Source: Setoptus koraiensis
Taxonomy: Eukaryota > Arthropoda
Direction: 5' to 3'
NCBI GenBank assembly: GCA_048013815.1
Contig: CM106586.1
Span: 1,426,001 to 1,490,000, forward strand
DNA length: 64,000 nucleotides
Shown here: positions 1 to 9,530 of the stretch, one piece after another
How the letters are laid out: each line of letters begins with the position of its first letter
Position numbering within the stretch: position 1 is the stretch's first letter
Translations under genes and position numbers: made by a program
The notes under the pieces: model-generated
The model's input: only the letters and a program-made list of their open reading frames with translations
Database searches by the model: none
Told to the model about the DNA's origin: nothing

Positions 1-752
1 CGGTTTTGATAATTATACTTGGTTGCTGCTGACCCTTCGGTGGGAGAATCTCTTCCATGAACAAATTTGTTTGATTTCATGTTGAATTTATTTGAATGAA
101 GTTGAGATGAATTGTTGTGTCGAATGTCAGCCGTATTAGAGGCTGGATTATCTAAACTTTTCTCTCTGAGATACATCAGTTTAGGAAGAGACAATTGATT
201 GATATCGTCGTTTGCGAATGACCATGCCTGATATCCTTTTCGATGTGAATGATATGAGGAAAAACTTTCCTGCGGCTGATCAATGTCTACCAATTGTCTT
301 TCTCGTCGATATACACTGGTTTTGTTGTGAATTGTTAATCTTGTTGATCTGGTCTCTTTGGCGCTTCGCTTTCGCTTGTTTATTGTACTCACTTGATTGA
401 CCCCAACATGATTGAACATGTCCAGATAAGCCTGATTGATATCTTTTGGTCTCATAGACCAAATATATAAGGCATGGCGCAATGGTGAAATGACTTCGTA
501 TCTTGACGATCCCATAATAATCATGGCTAGTGAAGAGGAGAGACATAATGGACAAAATACAATGACTTTGTCGCGAGGTTCTATTTTGTCAAGGGATCTT
601 AGAACGTCCAAGCCGAAATGATTGGTCGATATGGCTAGTCTTCTCAATCCATGGGATACAACTTGGCAGTCTGCTGAACGACAGCGTTCTGCAAACCAAA
701 GTGATACAGTTAGTAGTATAAGATGCTTTCTCGTTGAGTTGGCTATGAACAT
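1..752 (-). CDS. Serpin-like secreted protein, 5' part (runs off window)
   Basis: An open frame starts at the ATG at 752 and stays open to base 1, so the 3' part lies outside the window (about 250 residues visible). The first ~27 residues look like a signal peptide: a basic start, then a hydrophobic LILLTVSLWF core. Residues ~46-110 match the N-terminal serpin helices: FGLDVLRSL, then VIVFCPLCLSSSLAMIIMGS (the family's 'SPLSVSAALAMVYLGA' block), then a region ending in AYLDMFNHVG. Serpins are suicide inhibitors of serine or cysteine proteases, usually secreted. From residue ~115 the sequence is basic and polar (KRKRSAKETRSTR, many S/N/H) with no serpin secondary structure visible for at least 130 residues, which is unusual. 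The reactive-centre loop is not in view, so target and inhibitory status are unknown. Confidence 0.72.
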   Translation of the reverse strand, partial: MFIANSTRKHLILLTVSLWFAERCRSADCQVVSHGLRRLAISTNHFGLDVLRSLDKIEPRDKVIVFCPLCLSSSLAMIIMGSSRYEVISPLRHALYIWSMRPKDINQAYLDMFNHVGVNQVSTINKRKRSAKETRSTRLTIHNKTSVYRRERQLVDIDQPQESFSSYHSHRKGYQAWSFANDDINQLSLPKLMYLREKSLDNPASNTADIRHNNSSQLHSNKFNMKSNKFVHGRDSPTEGSAATKYNYQN

Positions 753-1319
753 TTTTGCATCAACACTATTTTATATGATTAGTTTATGAAATCAAAATTT
801 GTTGATATTCAAGAACTGATAATCGAGCGTAGTTCAGATTGAAGTAAATATTATCAACTAATTCGCTACCAAAAGAGAAGAGAAAGAGGGAGAGAGAGAG
901 AGAGAGAGAAATAAGAATGTTGTTATGCCACTTTCAAGCTCTTTTAAGGCCCACCCTCTGCGACATGCCGAGAAAAAGAAAAATCTTGAGGCCTATTCAG
1001 ATGTCACATGAAGAAAACTATCAATCTTGAGAACGCTATTATATCGTCAGCATTTCATTGACAATTTCAGGTGACACCCTTCTGTATGCAAGAGCGGTCA
1101 GATATGTTCCCGTCCAGCCAGCATTGGTAACAATCAACTGGTTTTTACGGCGATTCATCTACGTTAAATGACAACAATGAGTCGACCAAGACAGAATCGA
1201 CTATGCATTCTGTAATAGGACACCAAATAAGCAAGGCTCAAGAAAGACATCTAAATACTTGAGAATAGTGTTGTAAGCAAAACAAATTTTTATTTGATGT
1301 GTGTGTATGTGTGATTGAT
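753..1319. other. Intergenic, with GA microsatellite
   Basis: No coding region is supported. A short GA-rich tract lies at about 884-909. On the minus strand a TATAAAA-like stretch sits about 20 bp upstream of the serpin ATG; it may be a core promoter but is unproven. The AATAAA at 1289-1294 (minus strand) fits the 3' end of the gene at 1320-1673. Confidence 0.5.
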
Positions 1320-1673
1320 CTAACTGCTGTACCTAGATTTTATACGTCGGCGTCTCCTGGATCGGACTTTTTTAAGGTAGTCCACAGTTCGAAATATTTG
1401 ATTGATTTGTTGATCTTGTTGATGAGGGGATGACTTTAGTTTCAGATAATTCAGTTCCGACACCAGGTCGACGAATTTCTCCAGTTCCTCTTGACTCAAC
1501 TCTCTCCTAAGTTCTATACTTATAGGCCGGTTGTGATTAGATGACATAAAAGATAATGATTTTCTGGTTCTACTCCTGGGCGATAATGTGATCCTATAAT
1601 CCCTAAGTTTCTTACGCTCCTCCTCGGATGGTGGTGGAATGATTGGCTGCTTTGTATTGCTGTCGGTAGACAT
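1320..1673 (-). CDS. Small basic protein, unknown function (117 aa)
   Basis: Single-exon frame of 117 residues with an ATG start and a minus-strand AATAAA at 1289-1294, about 25 bp after the stop. The N-terminal third is Pro/Ser-rich with an acidic-basic patch (PPPSEEERKKLRDYR). The middle (~55-75) is a predicted amphipathic helix (SQEELEKFVDLVSELNYLKL). The C-terminus is strongly basic (KKVRSRRRRRIKSR), as in a nuclear-localisation or nucleic-acid-binding tail. I do not recognise the family. Its size, lack of introns, charge pattern and SPRSRTRKS-like motif loosely recall the duplicated small basic genes at 21123-21449 and 36037-36399, but this is similarity of composition, not established homology. 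Confidence 0.5.
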   Translation of the reverse strand: MSTDSNTKQPIIPPPSEEERKKLRDYRITLSPRSRTRKSLSFMSSNHNRPISIELRRELSQEELEKFVDLVSELNYLKLKSSPHQQDQQINQIFRTVDYLKKVRSRRRRRIKSRYSS

Positions 1674-2344
1674 TGTTCTTGTTCAACTTTAATTTACCAT
1701 CCCAATAATGAATTTTGATTCGATTGAGTAATGACAAATGACGAGGACGAAATTCCATATCTATGATAACAACTCTAAGGTGGGTCCATAGTATAAAGGC
1801 TTATTTCACGATTTTGTTAGTCTATCATTTTTTGCTTTACTACACGCTGCACGCCTTCTTGGGTTCATTTTCAGGACAATAAGTATAATATAAGTATCGT
1901 TCGTATGCTTATTTCTAGAATATATCTGAAGAGGGCGTTAATAAAACATTCGATAACAACATGCATTTTATTGTTGTGCAAAATGATTTGTCATTTTCTT
2001 TGCACAAACACATTTCTTTCATTTGTAATTACGAGTTGTGCGAAGCTATAACAAACACTGCTTAAAAACGGTAGACCGGGGTCTGTAGTAGAGTATAGTG
2101 TTTCAGGGCACAAGGAATCATAGTTGCACATTGTGTGCTAATGTGCGGCACAATTTCAAATTGAATCAATCTGTAGCTCTCTGCATTGAACAAAAGCGAC
2201 CCCACACGGAATCTTAACATACTGATCATTACGCCATATTAGAATATAATTAAACAAATATTCAAGATATTTATTCCATTCCTTTGATTCAAGTAGTGTA
2301 GCCAAAGGTATTCTTAGTTATAGTCCACACTAATATATACATTC
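1674..2344. other. Intergenic between divergent small basic gene and CHMP3
   Basis: About 670 bp between two divergently transcribed genes, presumably holding both promoters. I see no coding potential and no clear core-promoter motif. Confidence 0.45.
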
Positions 2345-2347
2345 ATG

Positions 2348-3031
2348 ATGGGCCTCTTTGGTCGCAGCACAGATCGATCACCTAAGGACCAGTGCAGGGA
2401 ATGGACGTCCAAATTGAGGAAACAGGGATACGTCTTAGATAGGCAAGTGAGGGCATTGGAGAATGCTGAATTTAATATCAAGCAAGAATGTAAGAAGGCC
2501 GCCAAGAAAGGTGATAAAGACGTGTGCCTGATTATGGCGAAAGAATTGGTTAGGTCTAGGAAGGCTAAGAATCGACTGCATGCCGCCAAGGCACAACTCA
2601 ATTCTATATCTATGGTGATCAAAGAACAAATGGCAACAGTAAAAATGGCTGGATCGCTACAAAGAAGCACAGAGGTAATGAGAAACATGCAAAATCTAGT
2701 CAAAGTAACCGACATAGCCTCGACTATGCAGGAACTATCACAAGAAATGATGAAAACAGGAATAATAGGCGAGATGATGGACGAGGCCATCGAGGAGGCT
2801 ATCGATGAAGAAGAGATCGATGAAGAGGCTCAACAAGAAGTTGACAAGATTTTGTCAGAATTGAAGGTTGACAAATTAAGTAATGCAACAGCCAGTAAGA
2901 CGAAGGCACCTGTCTCAGAACCAGTCCAACAAGGTGCAGTTTCGTCCAAAGCTAAGGATCCAACCCCCGAAAATGATGTCGATGACGACATGCAAAAAAT
3001 GCAGAAGCGTTTAGAGATGCTTAGGAGTTGA
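2348..3031 (+). CDS. CHMP3: Charged multivesicular body protein 3 (VPS24 homologue)
   Basis: Single-exon ESCRT-III subunit of 227 residues. It opens with the family signature MGLFG followed by PKDQCREWTSKLRKQ, close to vertebrate CHMP3 (MGLFGKTQEKPPKELVNEWSLKIRKE). The internal AAKKGDKDVCLIMAKELVRSRKAKNRL and AGSLQRSTEVMRNMQNLVK blocks are also CHMP3-type, not CHMP2. The N-terminal half is basic coiled coil and the C-terminal half acidic. The C-terminus MQKRLEMLRS is a MIT-interacting motif for VPS4. ESCRT-III polymers cut membrane necks in endosomal sorting, cytokinesis and membrane repair. An in-frame ATG lies one codon upstream (2345); the second ATG is preferred because MGLFG is the conserved family start. 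The 3' end overlaps the convergent Raptor gene. Confidence 0.95.
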   Translation: MGLFGRSTDRSPKDQCREWTSKLRKQGYVLDRQVRALENAEFNIKQECKKAAKKGDKDVCLIMAKELVRSRKAKNRLHAAKAQLNSISMVIKEQMATVKMAGSLQRSTEVMRNMQNLVKVTDIASTMQELSQEMMKTGIIGEMMDEAIEEAIDEEEIDEEAQQEVDKILSELKVDKLSNATASKTKAPVSEPVQQGAVSSKAKDPTPENDVDDDMQKMQKRLEMLRS

Positions 3032-3038
3032 GGTCTAG

Positions 3039-3044
3039 TTTATT
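3039..3044 (-). promoter_or_regulatory. AATAAA poly(A) signal, Raptor
   Basis: AATAAA on the minus strand 4 bp after the Raptor stop codon (3048-3050). It is 8 bp beyond the CHMP3 stop of the opposite strand. Confidence 0.45.
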
Positions 3045-3047
3045 AGC

Positions 3048-6000
3048 TTATTGACAACAATATATGGACACAAAACCGGCGTTGCATCCTGCTGCGAGGT
3101 CCGTCTGCTTATTAAGAATGAAAATAAAAATATTCAGGTTAGACTCAAATGACTGTACAATGATCATATAAAAATAATTATCTATTAAAAATAACTCTTA
3201 CCTTGAGCGGGTGGAAAGATAAGCAATTTATCTTGCTCATTTTCTGACTGCTTGCAAAGAAAAGGTTTTCGTGAGATCTGATGACGCAGCCCGCCTTTGA
3301 GGTACCATCGAGATTATATAGTTTAATTTCTTGAGAGCTCAGCCCACAAGCAAATATATCGGCGTTCGGATGTACCGACATAGCGGACATTTTGTTTGCC
3401 CCAGTTTCTAATTTTTTCACACTGCTAGGTGCTCTTTTGTCCCAGAATCTCACTTCTCCGCTAATGTCGCCGCTTATCAAATTTATGTGTTTTTCTTGCT
3501 GAGGCCCAAACAAGTGACATGTCAATATGGAGCTCGTGTGTTTCCTGAATGTAAATGCTCGACTATCTGCTCCTCGTATTCTCACGTCATATATTCTTAT
3601 ACTTCCATCCTGAAAACCGGCAGCCAGGGAGTGTTCACCATCAGAGGAAAGGCATGTTATACCATAATCAGCACCGGTGGGTATGTCAGAACGATGTCGC
3701 ATTTCTGAATGTGAATCCCAAATCTTTATACAATTTCCATGCTCACCTGAAGCTATAAATTGGCAGTATTGCTGTTCCCATAGTAGAACCATACCTTGGC
3801 CTTTCCTCTGCATTGGTAGATCAGGTAACATGTAGAAGGCAGATATGAGCTGAGGGGAGGTTTCGGTAGGTCCAGATTCAGAGCACCCATAACACTTCGA
3901 ATAGATCCTGACACAACCATCATTTGAACCGGTTGCCACTAAGGTATTTTCGTGAGCATTAATCAATTGTAATGATGTTATCCTACTAGATATACCACTA
4001 CCACTGGCATTAGTACTATTTATGAGTTGTGTACACAAAACACGATGACTGGCGGCAGCGGCGGGAGATGACTGTCTCTTGATGACACTGAATTGATCTC
4101 TGCCAGCAATGATCATTATTGGATCGTATGGATGAAATTGTACGAGATTAGGAACATAGTGGCACTTCTGTATCATTACTTGTGATTGGTCAAATCGAGA
4201 AGGATCAACAAGTTGGAGATTTTGGAGGCTCAAGTTTTTCAAGGCGATATTCTTAAGGATTCTCCATTCAGTTTGCTCGTGGTTATCCGTTCGTAATGGT
4301 TGTCTACAACAAAATGACCTTGCCGACCAATCGACGAAATCAGTAGTAATCAGGGGTCGGTTGGATTGATTGCTTCTCCTTTCACTCTGCTCCGCTTCAG
4401 ACTTGGAATTTCGTGACATGATGACAGATACAGATTTAGTTATATAGGACGTGTGTGTGGAAGAGGAGCGTTCGCTAATAGTGAAGTTGGCACCATGGTC
4501 ACCCGAGGCGCCTTGAGGCGAGGACGGTTCGGACATGGACGGATCGGACTTAGGTGAGCACACTTCTTTTAGCGATTCGTTGGAGACAGCTAGATGATTT
4601 GAGAGAAAGCGCGATTTGATGTCATCTATAATAGCAGTAGCTGCTAAGGCTATCTTAGGATGAGGATCACTGGCCAATGTATACATTGCCTTCCATATTA
4701 TCTGGTAGACATTGCTCACTATTTTAAATTGTCCAACGCTGCTAGGAAGATTCCCCGCTAAAGCGTTCAAGCTGTTGACTCTAGGAATATTGTTGATAGG
4801 CATCAAGTTGACAACTCCATTGTAAGATGTCCTACTACTGCTACTAGGTGATAGAAAGTGATTCTTACTCAATAGGGATGGCGGAGTGCAACCACTTATA
4901 CCCAAGTCATCTTCTTTACGAGTCTTATTGAGAGTTGCAGTTTCTTGCTCCAGACAGGCTGAGCATTCGAGGTTAATAAAGTTACTTTCAAAAGCCATAA
5001 CAAGATATTGCAAAGCCACAACAAGTTCGTGTCGAACTAACACACTCGAATCGTAGAGTGACGTTGATACTAGTTTTAGACCGATACTATGATCTATAGT
5101 ATTAGCATGGTCACTTCTCTCACTACTGCTATTAATGAAAGTTTCCAAGGCATAGATAGCGGCAGCTCTTACTTCTGGAACGGAATCCGTTAATAATGTA
5201 AATAGTTTCTCGTGGGCGCTATCCCTGACACCACACCACCTAGCATCCTCATAATTATCCCAGGAGCATCCAAGGCATATGGCAAGCCATCTACGTAGCA
5301 TAGGATCAGGGTCATTAATCTGTTCCAAGCAAATAGCTATCAGATTGGATTGAAAAGCGCATTCTTGGCCTTGGCGAAAGTCGCGTACAACGCAGCTCAT
5401 GACGAAAGCTGTCTGAATTCGGTAATGTGAGTCATAAACCAAATCCGAAAGGATAGATAAGAAATATTTGTGATACCCTTCCCTGACTAAATCTATCTGG
5501 CACCTTCGGTCGATTGCTAGTATCTTGCACCATATTGAAACCAAGAAGGGTCTAACTTCTCTGGCACTACTTTGCAACAACTTAAGAACATAGGGGAATA
5601 TGCCAACGGACAATGCGGAATTGACTGCCCACACACCGAGATTGAGGAACCTCGCGAGCAAGTCTAGAGCACGCAGCCTATGCACTGGACTTAGCAGAAC
5701 CTGGAGCACTATTGGTAATTGTCCAGGGTGACTCTTTGATGAATGATCCAAATCGAGCCAAACTTCGAATGCGGTCAATTGCTCAGCAAAGAACGTGCTA
5801 CTCCTGAATGTGGCCCTTTCTTCCAGTATATCACTTAGTTGTGAAAGGCAAAGGTCCACAACCATGTCCCAAGCTCTCCACATAGGATGATGATGAGTTG
5901 AGGGTATTTTAGGATGCGAGATGGGAGTACAATTGTAAGTTCTCATGATCCTTTCGGCAAGTAAAAAATTTCTGAATAGGCTGGCGACCAATAAATCTTG

Positions 6001-7002
6001 TCGAAACAAACGCTGAAATAACTCTCGAGGTAGTACATCCCAGGCGATAGTATCAGTGATTGCTGTGAATATCCAATTCAACTCGCCGACCATGGTCCTT
6101 CTATCGTGTAAGGATCCAGGTATTTTGTCTAACATATCTAGTGTAACACGAGAGAGGAGTTTATCGTGACTTTGTTGTATGAACCATCTTAATGCCATTT
6201 TGAGGGGAGTTGTCAAGCAGGACGTAAAAAGATCCGCTGGTAAGTCAGGATTCATAGGTAATATTTGATCCTTGCTACAGGAAGCTAGTTGTATGCAGCC
6301 ACCAAATTTGGAACTTCTAGGTGCACCTAGTGGATTATTATTAGTCTGATTTGTCGTAGGAATCATCAAGCCATTTGATGAGTCAACCATCTGGAATGAG
6401 TCCACAATCAAACCGGCGCAGGAACAATCGAAAACATATATGGAAGGTGTTCCCATCCATTGTTGTAGGTCGTAGATTGCAAGGGGTATATACTGGGTAT
6501 AGTTTTTGTTAAAAACCCAAATCTCACCATTTGTTGTAGGTTTTGGCACACCATGGCCGTTGTAATGAAACAGCACACGATCTTCCTTAGCGTTCCTCCT
6601 TAAAGACATACATAACTTTTTGACTTCTTCCACAGTTGGGTCGAGACATTTTTTGTATCTAGCTTTCGATTGCCACCTCTCATATTGCTTCTCCAAGTTG
6701 ATGCCTATGTTCTCTATTGCTTTTTGTGGTGTGACAGACGAAGGGTCGAACCAACATTCTAATTTGGCACATGGTTGCGTTTTAACAATATCGGGTGGAT
6801 CAACACCAACATTGAGACATAAAACAAGCGCAACCGACACAGTTTTCATGCGCTCCTTCAAGCGCCAAGATTCCTCAGGTGTTTGTAAGCCGGTGATTGG
6901 TTCTATATGCCTGGGTTCGGTAAAGGCAAGCTTCATTTGCCACTCGGATTGCTTTGCAACCTCTTCGTATATATCAATTGTCGAGGCGAGCAAGGCGTCC
7001 AT
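3048..7002 (-). CDS. RPTOR: Raptor, regulatory-associated protein of mTOR
   Basis: Two exons: 7002-3202 (1267 codons) and 3104-3048, split by a 97 bp GT-AG intron. The join reads FHPLK/TDLAAGCNAGFVSIY, matching the last WD40 blade of human Raptor (FHPHWPHLAVGSNDYYISVY). Total 1285 residues against 1335 in human. Residues ~55-210 form the conserved RNC/caspase-like domain (LVLCLNVGVDPPDIVKT, HYNGHGVPKPT, SIYVFDCSCAG). HEAT-like helical repeats follow (~340-700), then a Ser-rich linker, then seven-blade WD40 from ~950 to the end. Raptor is the substrate-binding scaffold of mTORC1, recruiting TOS-motif proteins such as S6K and 4E-BP and joining nutrient signalling through Rag GTPases. The near-absence of introns is notable. 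Identification is very secure. Confidence 0.97.
3123..3128 (+). promoter_or_regulatory. AATAAA poly(A) signal, CHMP3
   Basis: AATAAA on the plus strand about 90 bp after the CHMP3 stop. It lies inside the single intron of Raptor on the other strand, so CHMP3 mRNA would be antisense to the last Raptor exon. Confidence 0.5.
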
Positions 7003-7078
7003 TATTTATATAGTAATTAAATTATAATCTCTATAATCATATAAATATGTATATATATTTATATACATATACAAACAT

Positions 7079-7080
<2 letters not shown>

Positions 7081-7126
<46 letters not shown>
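7081..7126. repeat. (AT)n microsatellite
   Basis: A nearly pure AT dinucleotide run of about 45 bp, 80-120 bp upstream of the Raptor start codon, inside a wider ATATAT/ATACAT-rich stretch (about 7040-7130). Confidence 0.9.
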
Positions 7127-7127
<1 letters not shown>

Positions 7128-8108
7128 GATATATAAATGTGGACAATAATTTTAACCACAATATGTAGAAATCTAATGATCAACTATTTTCGTTAATTAT
7201 ATATATTTTCCTTCAAAGTAGTATGACCAATAATAGATGATGCATGAGTTCATGTACAATAGTAGTAGTGATGATAGTATTGATGGTGATAATAATGATA
7301 GTAGGAAATATATAATTATTGTTGAGGATCGGTATATATCTATATATCTAACATATGTACATCTAGCAATACATATATATATATACCTAAAGATATATAT
7401 ATATATATGTTTGCATACATATATAAATGTACAAATATATCTCTCTAAATATACATATATTCTGATAGATGTCTATTCAAGTGTATAATTATAAAATAAT
7501 TAATTTTGAGATGATTATCATTTTATCTTTTTTTTCCTTCTTTTCGTTGCTAATAACATTGCTTCATGAATATTGGTCTGTATACTTGAAGTTACAATAA
7601 TAATTTTCTGATTGGAAATTGGTTATTATATTACGAATGCTGCTAATATTGATATGATGATATTGATAATATTATTATCAATGAAAGTATTAATATTGGT
7701 ATTAATAATAAAAATAGCGATGATGTATTAATAATAATAAAGCATTGCTTTCAATCTTTGCATTTGTTGTCGCCGCGTTGTGGTTTGTTATTGTTGTTGT
7801 TTTGGTTATTGTGTTATTAGCCCGAGAGCACGACGAGTAAGGCTTTTATGGTTATCCATATTGTCTTCCCCCTTCACTGTGCACCATCCACATTGCAAGG
7901 AGGGGATGACATGCTGGCTTATTCCTTCTGGGCAATTTATATTGTTTTCCCCATATGTGTGTAAGAACTATCCGATAGAGATGGGGGGATGGAAAGCGCT
8001 AGACAATTCTCACTCGCGTGGTTTGTTTACTAACAAAGTACTCATACGCACGCACAAGCCAATGCACAGATCAAAAAAGAACAGCAATACATTTTATATC
8101 TGTGCCTG

Positions 8109-8132
8109 TATATAAAAATCGCGCGCATGCGC
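8109..8132 (+). promoter_or_regulatory. TATA-like box next to NRF-1-type palindrome
   Basis: TATATAAAAA at 8109-8118 is followed 4 bp later by the perfect palindrome GCGCATGCGC at 8123-8132, the consensus of NRF-1 / Drosophila erect wing. The pair looks like a core promoter, but no convincing coding region starts just downstream. It may serve a non-coding or untracked transcript, or Raptor from about 1.1 kb away. Function is inferred from motifs only. Confidence 0.3.
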
Positions 8133-8533
8133 TAGTTCATTCCGGTATGGTATTTCTATTATTGTGTACCATGCTGTACTCAAGTTCGATGAACGGTATA
8201 CTTTTAACCGCCAAAGATGTGTTGAATTTCGGGTCTATTTTGAAATTTTTTTGGCATGGCTATGATGCAGGGTCCCTGCAGCAGGGATGAGTTTTTTTAT
8301 CCGTGTCTTTCTTCCGGTTCATGCCCCGTCACGCCCATTTTTTAAAATTTTAGATTTCTTTTTTTTTTCATTGCGTTACGAAGAAATTGATTTTGAGATG
8401 CTTATTTGTTTGTTATTTGTGTTGTTATAAGATCACAGAGAGATTGGAGGAAAAGCCTATCAATTGAACCTGTGGCAGCCTGCTACAGTTGGGTTCAAAT
8501 CAAACAAATCTCTCAACTATTCGTCGATTCCGA

Positions 8534-9506
8534 TCATATCCGTTCGCCAGTAGCGTCTACAGACAGTTTTGGCTTTCTACAAGATTGTCTTGAGGCCATC
8601 TTCTTGAATCCAGTAAATACGGCATCCTCCTTGTCCCAGTTACTGTCGGACACAAATACTGTCCCTCTGGGTAGAAAATGGGATAGCAGATGCACCCCGG
8701 TCATGCTGAATTCGTTACATTCGTAAAGTTTCAAAGAATCAACTAAAAGCTCGCTCCAAGACGACAATTTTAGCGCATCTTGACAAGTTCATAAAATCAC
8801 CTCACATTCATCATCATAGTGGAGGAAAATCCTTCTTGCGGCCGGCATGCCCAGTCGCAATTCAACTTCCAGATCTCTGATGCACAGTACCTCTTCCAAA
8901 TCACATATCTCTTTTCGGCAGATAATCTTTTCAGGTTTTTCCGCACGAGTAGTGTTTTCTTCTTAATCTAATTTAGCCGCTTGTTCGCCGCAAATAATTG
9001 TTTGCAAGTAATCATCATCTGGCTCTATCGGATATCAGAGAGAATATTCGTCAATAGAAGTACCCATCTCTTGTCTTTCAATGCCAACGCTAAACTGTCC
9101 AATCGCTCATGGACATGCCCATAGAAAATATACTGCATCGTAGCATTTCAGTCAATCTTCGCCGAAATCAAAATCACCAACAATGATGATATTCCTCCCG
9201 ATATCTAGGGGTCACAGCATGTACTGTCATCATGGTTACGATTATATGCTCTCATTATGCTGAGATACGATAGGTGGTACTAAAGCATCCGGAATAATTG
9301 GTTAAGCTCATACAGGTCTAGCTACATCTAGCTCGACATGATCCAGTGTCAGGTGTTCTAACGCGTATCCTATCGGATCGAGCTCTGTGGCTGTAAAGGA
9401 TACATTTCTCAAATGTGGTTGAAAGGCTGCAATTGTCCGTCAGGTAGCAATGATAGCTCAGTCCAAATCTTTCGATTGCATTGCTCAGGTCAAGCCGTTT
9501 CATCAA
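8534..9506 (-). pseudogene. Decayed coding sequence, possibly F-box/LRR-like
   Basis: The minus strand shows protein-like sequence over about 1 kb in pieces that read on from one another but are interrupted several times. From upstream to downstream: a stretch with LDLSNAIERFGLSYHCYLTD; one with LEHLTLDHVELDVARP; one with VGIERQEMGTSIDEY and EPDDDYLQTIICGEQAAKLD; then RKEICDLEEVLCIRDLEVELRLGMP, WSELLVDSLKLYECNEFS and LLSHFLPRGTVFVSDSNW. The Leu-rich, repeat-like spacing suggests an F-box/LRR-type host gene family, but I cannot name it. No complete frame remains and no intron pattern rescues it by eye. Confidence 0.4.
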
Positions 9507-9530
9507 AAGTGATACTAAAACACAGATTTC

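Larger units (their letters stand above)
7003..8533. other. AT-rich intergenic region upstream of Raptor
   Basis: About 1.5 kb without supported genes. The left half is very AT-rich with trinucleotide (AAT/GAT) drift. The right half is more balanced and carries a TATA-like element and an NRF-1-type palindrome near 8.1 kb. Short open frames here have no recognisable domain. Confidence 0.5.

Noticed and set aside
2345-3031. Naming the ESCRT-III gene CHMP2A/VPS2
   Set aside because: The MGLFG start, EWTSKLRKQ, AGSLQRSTEVM and MQKRLEMLRS blocks fit CHMP3/VPS24 much better than CHMP2.
7237-8290. Several open frames of 80-110 codons upstream of Raptor
   Set aside because: AT-rich, low-complexity translations without splice structure or recognisable motif.
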